Assembly (NCBI RefSeq): GCF_002929355.1
Contig: NZ_PJIR01000005.1
Location: 1 to 64,000 of the forward strand
DNA from: Arthrobacter sp. B0490
Lineage (GTDB): Bacteria > Actinomycetota > Actinomycetes > Actinomycetales > Micrococcaceae
Length of the DNA: 64,000 nt
Direction: 5' to 3'
The notes beneath the pieces are model-generated. The model made no database searches. It was not told where the DNA came from and worked only from the letters and a program-made list of their open reading frames with translations. The number at the start of each line of letters is the position of its first letter. Position 1 is the first letter of the stretch. Of the stretch, positions 56,864 to 64,000 are shown one piece after another. The translations under genes were made by a program, and so were the position numbers.

Positions 56864-59311
56864 TCAGTCTGCCGTCGGCGCCCGGCCGTGCCCGGCGGTG
56901 ACCGCGGACGAGGGAACGGCCGGGGAATCGGCTGCCGGCTCCGACGTCCCGTCCTCCCGCTGCGGATCCGTGAGGGCCTGACCGGTCACGGCACGGGCCG
57001 CCTGGTTGAGGATGAGGGACAGCACCGCGACGGCGCCGCCCTTGCTGAGCGGATTGTTCCTGTTCCCACACTTGGGGGACTGCACGCACGAGGGGCAGCC
57101 GGACTCGCACTCGCACGCCTCGATGGCGTCACGCGTCGCCGACAGCCAGGTCCTCGCGGCTTCGAACCCTCGTTCGGCGAAGCCCGCACCCCCGGGGTGC
57201 CCGTCGTACACGAAGATGGTCGGCAGCCCCGTGTCGGCATGCAGCGCCGTCGACACGCCACCGATGTCCCACCGGTCGCTCGACGCGACGAGCGGCAGCA
57301 GCCCGATCGCGGCGTGCTCGGCGGCGTGGAGCGCTCCGGGAAGCTCCTCCGCGAGGATGCCCTCAGCTTCGAGCAGTCCGGGGCTGATCTCGAACCACAC
57401 ACTCTTCGTGAACAGGTCCCGGGCCTCGAGCTCCAGGGGTTCCTCGCCGAGGATCTCGTTCGAGGCGAACGCCTTGCGCTGGAAAGACACCACCTGGGTG
57501 GTCACCTTCACGTCGCCGAAGTTCGCGAGCACGCCGCCCCACAGGGCGCTGACGTCCCGCCCGACCACCTCGATCTGCGTGACGTCCCGCGCCTGCGTGT
57601 AGTAGTCCGGGTGGGCCCGGGCCACCACGGCGCAGTGATCCTGCTCGTTGAGTTCCTGGACCACGAACGTCCGGCCCTGATGGACGTACACCGCACCCGG
57701 ATGTGCCTGGTAGTGGCTCTGTGGCGAGTCCATCGTCCCGAGCAGGGCGCCGGAGTCCGCCTCGACGATGTTGATCGGTCCACCCCCGTCGGCCCGCAGG
57801 TTCACCATCGCCGCAGCGCTCTGGGGATGCGTCCAGAACCAGCCGGCGGGACGGCGCCGCAGGAACCCCTGGTCGCACAGGGTGCCGAGCAGCTCCTCGG
57901 ACGTCGCCCCGAAGAGCTCGAGGTCCGCCTCCGTCAAGGGGAGTTCGGCCGCGGCGGCGCACAGGTGCGGCCCGAGCACGTAGGGATTGGAGGGATCGAA
58001 GACGGTGGCCTCGACGGCCAGGTCGAAGACCGCCTCGGGATGGTGCACGAGGTACGTGTCGAGGGGGTCGTCACTGGCGACGAAGGCGGCGATGGCGTCC
58101 TGGCCCGAACGCCCTGCCCTGCCGATCTGCTGCATGAGGGACGCGCGGGTCCCCGGCCAGCCTGCGACGAGGACGGCGTCGAGGCCGGAGATGTCGATCC
58201 CCAGCTCGAGGGCGGACGTGCTGGCGACCCCCAACAGCTCGCCGCTGCGCAGCGACGACTCGAGGGCCCGCCGCTCCTCGGGCAGGTAACCCGAACGGTA
58301 GGCGGCGATGCGGTGCGGCAGGCTCGGATGCACGTCCTCGAGCATCCTGCGGGTCGTCTGCGCGATGCTCTCCGCCCCGCGCCTCGACTTGATGAACGCG
58401 ATGGTCCGCACCTGGGAGGAGACGAGGTTCGCCAGGAGGTCCGACGTCTCGGCGATGACCGTACGGCGGGTCGGGGCACCGTTCTCGCCCTTCTTCCCCG
58501 TGAGCTGCGGCTCCCAGAAGGCGACGGTGGTGGAACCGTGCGGTGAGGAGTCCTGGTCGACGGCCCGCGCGGGCGCGCCGATCAGCCTGCCGAAGGACGC
58601 TGCGGGCGCCGCGGAGGTCGCCGACGCCCCGATGAACACCGGATGCGCCCCGTAACTCGCGCAGATCCGCCGCAGCCGCCGCAGGAGATTCGCGACGTGG
58701 GACCCGAACACCCCCCGATAACTGTGCGCCTCATCGATGATCACGAACTTGAGCCGCCGGAAGAAGCGCGCCCACCACGTGTGATTGGGGAGGATGCCGA
58801 AGTGGAGCATGTCCGGGTTCGCGAGGATCAGGTTGGCGTGGTCGCGGATCCAGCGCCGCGCCCCCGTCTCGGTGTCGCCGTCGTAGGTCTCGGCACGGAC
58901 GGTGGGCAGCTTCAGCGCATTGATGGCGGACAGCTGGTCCGCTGCCAGCGCCTTCGTGGGCGCGAGGTAGAGGGCCACCGATCCGTTCGGGGCGAGCGTG
59001 ACCCGGTTCGCCAGTTCGCTGCGGTGGATCTCGTCGAGGACCGGCAACTGGTAGCAGAGGGATTTCCCGGACGCGGTGCCCGTGGCGACGATGGTGTGCG
59101 CCCCGTCGTGGGCGGACTCGGCACCCTCCACCTGATGGCGCCAGGGCTGGTGCACGCCGCGTGCAGCGAAGGCGGAGACGACGTCCGGGTGGGCCCAGTC
59201 GGGCCAGGGCGCGTGCTCGGCGTCCCGGGCCGGGATCTCGCGGACATGCAGCAGCTGCTCAGGGTCGGGTCCGCCCCCGAGCAGGGGGATCAGGGAGTCG
59301 TGCGCTGCCAC
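56864..59311 (-). CDS. DEAH-box helicase with DUF1998 domain (MrfA/YprA-like)
   Basis: An 815-aa superfamily 2 helicase of the type consistently found beside actinobacterial Tad genes. Walker A is ATGTASGKS (76-84), the DEAH box is at 193-196 (IIDEAHSYRG), and IGRAGRSGQ is motif VI. The C-terminal DUF1998 region has the four-cysteine cluster CECESGCPSCVQSPKCG, probably metal-binding. Bacillus MrfA unwinds DNA in mitomycin-lesion repair, so a repair role is likely; a direct link to pili is unproven. The start is GTG. Confidence 0.92.
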   Translation of the reverse strand: MAAHDSLIPLLGGGPDPEQLLHVREIPARDAEHAPWPDWAHPDVVSAFAARGVHQPWRHQVEGAESAHDGAHTIVATGTASGKSLCYQLPVLDEIHRSELANRVTLAPNGSVALYLAPTKALAADQLSAINALKLPTVRAETYDGDTETGARRWIRDHANLILANPDMLHFGILPNHTWWARFFRRLKFVIIDEAHSYRGVFGSHVANLLRRLRRICASYGAHPVFIGASATSAAPAASFGRLIGAPARAVDQDSSPHGSTTVAFWEPQLTGKKGENGAPTRRTVIAETSDLLANLVSSQVRTIAFIKSRRGAESIAQTTRRMLEDVHPSLPHRIAAYRSGYLPEERRALESSLRSGELLGVASTSALELGIDISGLDAVLVAGWPGTRASLMQQIGRAGRSGQDAIAAFVASDDPLDTYLVHHPEAVFDLAVEATVFDPSNPYVLGPHLCAAAAELPLTEADLELFGATSEELLGTLCDQGFLRRRPAGWFWTHPQSAAAMVNLRADGGGPINIVEADSGALLGTMDSPQSHYQAHPGAVYVHQGRTFVVQELNEQDHCAVVARAHPDYYTQARDVTQIEVVGRDVSALWGGVLANFGDVKVTTQVVSFQRKAFASNEILGEEPLELEARDLFTKSVWFEISPGLLEAEGILAEELPGALHAAEHAAIGLLPLVASSDRWDIGGVSTALHADTGLPTIFVYDGHPGGAGFAERGFEAARTWLSATRDAIEACECESGCPSCVQSPKCGNRNNPLSKGGAVAVLSLILNQAARAVTGQALTDPQREDGTSEPAADSPAVPSSAVTAGHGRAPTAD

Positions 59312-59359
59312 GCCGCCATTCTCCCATCGGCGTAGGGGCGGGGACGGTGGAAAGGGCCC

Positions 59360-60010
59360 TTATCCTCTGATGACGAACACATCGATCAGGTGCTGCCACC
59401 CGAGGTACTCGTACAGTGCACGCCCGTCGGCGGACGCCATGAGCAGGCCGGTGGTGACGTCGTCCTCGAGGACCCCGGCGGTGAGGGCACGCATGACATA
59501 GCTGCCCAGCCCCCGCCGCCGGAAAGCCTCCTCGGTGACGATGCGGTCGTAGACCGCGTGGTCGCCGACCGCGGACACGGACCCGCGAGCCGCAAGGCGC
59601 CCATGGGAATGCACCGTGACACGGCGGCAGGCCCCGTCGCGGATGCGCCCAAGGACGAAGTCGTCGCCGGGGGCGCGTGGGTCCTCGACGTCCTGGCCGT
59701 TCATGTCGACGCTCATCAGGGACTGCTGCCGGTCGGTCACGCGCATGCGGAGCGGTGCGGCGGCGTCGATCAGCTCCTGCATCCTGCTGGTGACGACCGT
59801 CAGCACTCGGAGGGGGTCCTGCCTGGTCTCGGCGGCCACGTCGAGGAACAGCTCGGTGGTGGGCTCGAAGAGGAAGTGTTCCGTCTGGTCCTGCTGGTCC
59901 GTCAGGAGCACCGAGGTGGTGCGACCGTCGTCGCGCGGCTCATAGCCCCTGCACGCGGACCACCCTGTGATCCACGTCCCGAGGAGTTGTCTGTCTATCT
60001 GTGCGCCCAT
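59360..60010 (-). CDS. GNAT-family N-acetyltransferase
   Basis: A 216-aa protein whose C-terminal half is a GNAT domain: IVTEEAFRRRGLGSYVMRAL is the acetyl-CoA pyrophosphate loop (R/Q-x-x-G-x-G/A), and ALYEYLGWQHL is the terminal motif. The N-terminal half is a less conserved substrate-side region. The substrate is unknown. It faces away from trhO. Confidence 0.83.
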   Translation of the reverse strand: MGAQIDRQLLGTWITGWSACRGYEPRDDGRTTSVLLTDQQDQTEHFLFEPTTELFLDVAAETRQDPLRVLTVVTSRMQELIDAAAPLRMRVTDRQQSLMSVDMNGQDVEDPRAPGDDFVLGRIRDGACRRVTVHSHGRLAARGSVSAVGDHAVYDRIVTEEAFRRRGLGSYVMRALTAGVLEDDVTTGLLMASADGRALYEYLGWQHLIDVFVIRG

Positions 60011-60083
60011 GTGCTGAACCCTAGTTCTCGGCGCGGACTATGGACATAGAGGGCCGCGAGGGTGACCGATTCGAGACGCAAAG

Positions 60084-60099
60084 TAGGCTTTAACGCGTG
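60084..60099 (+). promoter_or_regulatory. TAGGCT -10 box, likely leaderless trhO start
   Basis: TAGGCT (60084-60089) lies 7 nt before the GTG of trhO, and no Shine-Dalgarno is visible. The layout matches those before purD and the DUF4177 gene. Confidence 0.45.
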
Positions 60100-61023
60100 T
60101 CGACGAACCGCATCGCCCTCTATTACGCCTTTACGCCACTGCCCGATCCCGAGGCGATCCGGCTGTGGCAGCGCGCACTCTGCGAGAAGTGGGGGCTGCG
60201 CGGAAGGATCCTCATCTCCAGGGACGGCATCAACGGCACGGTCGGCGGCGAGGTCGGCGCGGTGAAGCAGTACGTCAGGACGACGCGCGAGTACCCGGCG
60301 TTCAGGGGCATGGACATCAAGTGGTCCGACGGTGGCGCCGACGACTTCCCGCGCCTCAGCGTCAAGGTCCGCGACGAGATCGTCTCCTTCGGCGCCCCCG
60401 GTGAGTTGAAGGTTGATCAGGGCGGCGTGGTGGGCGGGGGCACCCACCTCCAGCCGGAGGAACTGCACGCGCTCGTCGACGCCAAGCGCGCCGCGGGGGA
60501 GGAGGTCGTCTTCTTCGACGGCCGGAACGCCCTCGAGGCCCAGATCGGGCGGTTCAAGGGGGCCGTGGTGCCCGACGTGCGGACCACCCACGACTTCGTC
60601 CGCGAACTCGATTCCGGCCGGTACGACGACCTCAAGGACAAGCCCGTCGTCACCTACTGCACGGGCGGGATCCGCTGCGAGGTCCTCTCCAGCCTGATGG
60701 TCAACCGCGGCTTCCAGGAGGTCTACCAGCTCGACGGCGGCATCGTCCGTTACGGGGAGAAGTACCGTGACGGCGGGCTCTGGGAGGGGTCGCTGTACGT
60801 GTTCGACAAGCGCATGCACCTCGAGTTCAGCGAGGACGCCGTCACTCTCGGGAAGTGCGTCCGGTGCCACACCCCCACGAGCACCTTCGAGAACTGCTCC
60901 GATCCCGCCTGCCGCAACCTGACCCTCTACTGCGCCGGGTGCGCCGCCGACCCCATCACGCTCCGCTGCCCGCAGGGGTGCGAGTCGGATGAGGCCGAGG
61001 CGACGGCCGCGGGCGCGGCCTGA
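60097..61023 (+). CDS. trhO: tRNA uridine-34 hydroxylase, rhodanese type
   Basis: A 308-aa YceA/TrhO-family protein that installs 5-hydroxyuridine at wobble position 34 in an O2-dependent pathway. An N-terminal acylphosphatase-like part ([18 protein letters not shown]) precedes a rhodanese domain with C188 in [12 protein letters not shown]-terminal cysteine-rich knot ([18 protein letters not shown]) is typical. It starts at GTG 60097. The stop shares a base with the next start (TGATG). Confidence 0.93.
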   Translation: MSTNRIALYYAFTPLPDPEAIRLWQRALCEKWGLRGRILISRDGINGTVGGEVGAVKQYVRTTREYPAFRGMDIKWSDGGADDFPRLSVKVRDEIVSFGAPGELKVDQGGVVGGGTHLQPEELHALVDAKRAAGEEVVFFDGRNALEAQIGRFKGAVVPDVRTTHDFVRELDSGRYDDLKDKPVVTYCTGGIRCEVLSSLMVNRGFQEVYQLDGGIVRYGEKYRDGGLWEGSLYVFDKRMHLEFSEDAVTLGKCVRCHTPTSTFENCSDPACRNLTLYCAGCAADPITLRCPQGCESDEAEATAAGAA

Positions 61024-62762
61024 TGGTTGGCGCAGCCATGCACCACCGGGAGTTCGACGACGACGTCGCGTCCGCGCCGTCCAGCCGGGACCTCACCGCA
61101 CTCGAAGCCCTTGCCGCCGACCTGACGGCCATGGACTATACGGTCGACGGCGTCGGGTCGCTTCTGGGCGGTCCCGCCTACTCCGCGCTCGGCCGGGACC
61201 AGCTCGCGCCCGCCCTCCTGGTGGCCCGGCGCCTCCTCCGGCACGACGACGGCCCGGACGACGACCGGAACGGGGGCGTCGGCGACCCGCGTGCCGTCCC
61301 CGTGCTGCTGTGGCTCCTCGGAGAGGACGTGGCAGAGGACGACATCCGGGCGGCGTTCCCCGGGCTCGGCGTCGCGGGGCTCGAAGTGCTCCGGCTCATC
61401 GAGCCCGCGCCCGGCGACGCGCACCAGGAACCCGGCGACGCGTACCAGGAACCCGACGACGTGCACCAGGAACCCGGCGACGCCGGCGAGATCCTCGCGC
61501 CGCGCTCCTGGCGTGCCGCCGTCGAACTGCGCCCCTACGCCTCGGACGTCGGGGGCAACCTCTGGGTGGCCAGCGATCTCGGCTCCGAGCAGCGTCCGGG
61601 GCCGCTTCGCCACGACCACGTCCTCGGCATCGGCGGGGCGTCCCTGACCCTGGCGCAGACCGTGATGAGGACTCCGGTGGAGCGTGCCCTGGATCTCGGT
61701 ACCGGCAGCGGCATCCAGGCCTTCCATCTCCTCCCGCACGCCCGCCATGTCACCCTGACGGACATCTCCGAGCGGGCGCTCGCCTTCGCGCGCTTCAATC
61801 TCCTGCTCAACGCGCCGGCCCTCGGCCTCGACCCGCGGCGACCCGGTGAGCGCGTCAGCCTCCGGCAGGGCAGCCTGCTCGAGCCGGTCGAGGGGGAGCG
61901 CTTCGACCTCGTGGTGTCCAACCCTCCCTTCGTGATCACCCCGCGTACCGGGGAGCCGGCGGAGTCCTACACCTACCGCGACGGCGGTCTCGCCGGCGAC
62001 GCCATCGTCGCGACCCTGGTGCGGGAGCTGCCCGGGATCCTCACGCCGGGCGGGGCGGCGCAGCTGCTCGGCAACTGGGAGATCACCGAGGGGACCGAGT
62101 GGGAGCGACGGATCCGCGGGTTCGTGCCTCCGGGAGTCGACGCCTGGATCATCCAGCGTGAGCAGCTGACCCCGGTGCAGTACGCGGAGACCTGGTTGCG
62201 GGACGCCGCCGAGAACCGAGACCGCGACGCCTACCTGGCGAGCTTCGCGGCCTACCTCGCGGACTTCGCCTCGCGGGAGGTCGAGGGGATCGGGTTCGGT
62301 TCGGTGTGGCTGCGTCGCCCTCACGGCCCGCGCGACCTCGTCCGCGTGACGCTCGAGGAGATCACGCACGAGATCGAGCAGCCCGTGGGTCCCCATCTCG
62401 CCGCCGCCGTCGGGCGGGGCGACTGGCTCGCCGAGCACACCGAGCAGGCCGCCTCCGGCGTCGGCGTCGCCGACGAGTTCCTCCTCGTGGCCGACGACGT
62501 CACCGAGGAACGCCACCAGCGTCCCGGCGCGGAACACCCCGGCGTCATCCTGCTGCGTCAGGGAGCCGGGCTCCGGCGAACCACCCTGCTGAGTACGGAG
62601 CTCGCCGGGTTCGTGTCCGCGTGCGACGGCGACCTCACGGCCGGGCAGATCGCGGGCGCCCTGGCGATGCTGCTCGACCGGCCCGATGCGGCCTTCACCT
62701 CGGAACTGCTGCTGGACGTCGAGCAGCTCATCCGCGAGGGCTTCCTGATTCCGGCCCCCTGA
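61023..62762 (+). CDS. SAM-dependent methyltransferase, NPPF type, with internal repeat
   Basis: A 579-aa protein. The central Rossmann methyltransferase domain has DLGTGSGIQAFHLL (SAM loop) and VVSNPPFV, the signature of N-methyltransferases acting on glutamine or adenine amides/amines. N-terminal and C-terminal (about 410-579) domains match actinobacterial homologues and may bind the substrate. A (HQEPGDA)n repeat sits near residue 130-155. The true target is unknown. It overlaps trhO by 1 nt. Confidence 0.85.
   Translation: MVGAAMHHREFDDDVASAPSSRDLTALEALAADLTAMDYTVDGVGSLLGGPAYSALGRDQLAPALLVARRLLRHDDGPDDDRNGGVGDPRAVPVLLWLLGEDVAEDDIRAAFPGLGVAGLEVLRLIEPAPGDAHQEPGDAYQEPDDVHQEPGDAGEILAPRSWRAAVELRPYASDVGGNLWVASDLGSEQRPGPLRHDHVLGIGGASLTLAQTVMRTPVERALDLGTGSGIQAFHLLPHARHVTLTDISERALAFARFNLLLNAPALGLDPRRPGERVSLRQGSLLEPVEGERFDLVVSNPPFVITPRTGEPAESYTYRDGGLAGDAIVATLVRELPGILTPGGAAQLLGNWEITEGTEWERRIRGFVPPGVDAWIIQREQLTPVQYAETWLRDAAENRDRDAYLASFAAYLADFASREVEGIGFGSVWLRRPHGPRDLVRVTLEEITHEIEQPVGPHLAAAVGRGDWLAEHTEQAASGVGVADEFLLVADDVTEERHQRPGAEHPGVILLRQGAGLRRTTLLSTELAGFVSACDGDLTAGQIAGALAMLLDRPDAAFTSELLLDVEQLIREGFLIPAP
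61410..61484 (+). repeat. 21-bp tandem repeat inside the methyltransferase gene
   Basis: Three near-identical 21-bp units begin at 61410, 61431 and 61452, plus a partial fourth at 61473. They encode PGDA(H/Y)QE-type heptads, in frame, in a hydrophilic loop before the methyltransferase domain. Confidence 0.85.
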
Positions 62763-62777
62763 AACCAGCCGTTACCC

Positions 62778-62805
62778 TTGTGCAGGTACTCATGACGCAT
62801 ACTGT
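62778..62805 (+). promoter_or_regulatory. candidate topA promoter
   Basis: TTGTGC (62778-62783) and TACTGT (62800-62805) are separated by 16 bp in the 122-bp gap before topA, leaving a leader of about 70 nt. Both hexamers are moderate matches. Confidence 0.45.
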
Positions 62806-62884
62806 GAAGTGAGCCCGGCAGCGGGATCCGGACCGGATGCCCGCGTTCACACCCCGGCATCGCACCCGTATTCATAGGAGAGAA

Positions 62885-64000
62885 GTGCCGACCAAGGCCA
62901 CGGACAAGAAGCACGGCAAGAAGCTCGTCATCGTTGAGTCCCCCAGCAAGATCAAGAGCATCTCGGGCTATCTCGGTGAGGGTTTCCAGGTCGCCGCGTC
63001 CATGGGGCACATCCGCGATCTCCCCCAGCCGTCCGACCTGCCCGCGGAGCTGAAGAAGTCCTCGGTCGGCAAGTTCGCGGTGGACCTCGACAAGGATTTC
63101 GAGCCCTACTACGTGGTGTCCCCGGAGAAGCGGAAGACCGTCGCCGAGCTGAAGGCGGCACTCAAGGACGCCGACGAGCTCTACCTCGCGACCGACGCCG
63201 ACCGCGAGGGCGAAGCCATCGCATGGCACCTGCTGCAGGTCCTGAAGCCCAAGGTCCCCGTCTACCGCCTGACCTTCGGCGAGATCACCAAGGAAGCCGT
63301 CACCCGCGCCCTCGGTGAGCTGCGCGACGTCGACATCCCCATGGTCGACGCCCAGGAGACCCGCCGCATCCTGGACCGCCTCTACGGCTACGAGATCTCC
63401 CCCGTGCTCTGGCGCAAGGTGGCCCGCGGCCTGTCCGCCGGTCGCGTGCAGTCCGTGGCGACCCGCCTCGTCGTCGAGCGGGAACGCGAGCGCATGGCAT
63501 TCCGCACCGCGTCGTACTGGGACCTCACCGGGACCTTCGCGCCCGCCGACTCGTCCAAGGGCACTGCCTTCCCGGCGAAGCTCGTGGCCGTCGACGGCAG
63601 CCGCGTGGCCTCCGGCAAGGACTTCTCCGACCGTGGCGAACTGAAGACCGCGAACGCCGTCCCCCTCGACGAGGACGCCGCCCGCTCGCTCGCCACGGGC
63701 CTGGAGAGCGCCGCCTTCGAGATCCGCTCCGTCGAGACCAAGCCCTACACACGCCGGCCCGCTGCCCCGTTCACCACTTCGACCCTGCAGCAGGAGGCGG
63801 CCCGCAAGCTGCGCTTCAGCTCCAAGGTCACCATGCAGGTGGCGCAGCGACTGTACGAGAACGGCTACATCACCTACATGCGTACCGACTCGTCGGCGCT
63901 CTCCGACCAGGCGATCAACGCCGCCCGCCGACAGGCGTCGGAGCTGTACGGTCCCGAGTACGTCCCCGAGTCCCGCCGCGTGTACAAGGGGAAGGCCAAG
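62885..64000 (+). CDS. topA: DNA topoisomerase I (5' part; runs off the window)
   Basis: The first 372 residues of a type IA topoisomerase that relaxes negative supercoils. The TOPRIM domain has E18 (VIVESPSKI) and the metal acids in ATDADREGE (D104, D106). The active-site tyrosine is Y331 in YITYMRTDS. The frame is open to the window end, so the gene is incomplete here. The GTG at 62885 follows AGGAG by 4 nt. Confidence 0.96.
   Translation, partial: MPTKATDKKHGKKLVIVESPSKIKSISGYLGEGFQVAASMGHIRDLPQPSDLPAELKKSSVGKFAVDLDKDFEPYYVVSPEKRKTVAELKAALKDADELYLATDADREGEAIAWHLLQVLKPKVPVYRLTFGEITKEAVTRALGELRDVDIPMVDAQETRRILDRLYGYEISPVLWRKVARGLSAGRVQSVATRLVVERERERMAFRTASYWDLTGTFAPADSSKGTAFPAKLVAVDGSRVASGKDFSDRGELKTANAVPLDEDAARSLATGLESAAFEIRSVETKPYTRRPAAPFTTSTLQQEAARKLRFSSKVTMQVAQRLYENGYITYMRTDSSALSDQAINAARRQASELYGPEYVPESRRVYKGKAK

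Overview
The window is high-G+C, gene-dense DNA from an actinobacterium, most likely Micrococcaceae (Arthrobacter and relatives). The evidence is many GTG starts, ATGA/GTGA overlaps, possible leaderless starts behind TAnnnT boxes, a MarP-type protease, a GlxR-like Crp, a sterol-carrier-type SCP protein, and a Tad pilus cluster next to a DUF1998 helicase (the actinobacterial 'helicase/secretion neighborhood'). I see no insertion sequence, prophage, CRISPR array or rRNA. There is one tRNA, Pro(CGG).

Layout. 1-80: tail of an unidentified gene, then a strong hairpin. 180-8515: xylan/xylose locus with xylB and xylA, a LacI-family regulator, a GH10 xylanase, and a 1012-aa secreted CE4/CBM/GH10/HYR protein. 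8679-20368: purine genes purM-purF (minus) and purD-purC (plus) flanking a c-di-GMP EAL protein with a DUF1059 partner, a DUF2079 membrane protein, an SCP-type protein, an asparaginase and a membrane-anchored sulfite-oxidase-fold enzyme. 20799-30723: secreted propeller, tRNA-Pro, heterodimeric ABC exporter, metallophosphoesterase, class A penicillin-binding protein, then DUF4177, RidA and NUDIX genes. 30891-34014: Crp, MarP and a DUF2332 protein. 34225-40987: oligopeptide ABC importer whose fused ATPase lies on the opposite strand beyond a DUF5996 gene. 41043-44099: aroQ with an MHS-family transporter and a TetR regulator, divergent from ohr. 44147-49374: acs, a membrane protein, nth and a CoA-type NUDIX hydrolase. 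49383-51077: stand-alone family A DNA polymerase. 51176-59311: Tad pilus operon and convergent helicase. 59360-64000: GNAT, trhO, a SAM methyltransferase and the 5' part of topA.

How they fit together. Secreted xylanases and a deacetylase-like domain would open xylan outside the cell, and XylA/XylB carry xylose to xylulose 5-phosphate; no xyloside transporter or beta-xylosidase is present here. The Tad genes supply a CpaE-like protein, the ATPase, both membrane platform halves, a pilin-like protein and two pseudopilins; the prepilin peptidase is not in the window. The Crp gene has a plausible target in the acs promoter region.

The most unusual observations are in the Tad cluster. The pilin-like gene has a well-supported start that gives a 174-residue leader. 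The adjacent tadE gene opens with an in-frame 15-bp repeat that multiplies ATG plus Shine-Dalgarno-like units. The intergenic regions before cpaE and before the pilin gene share a similar element.
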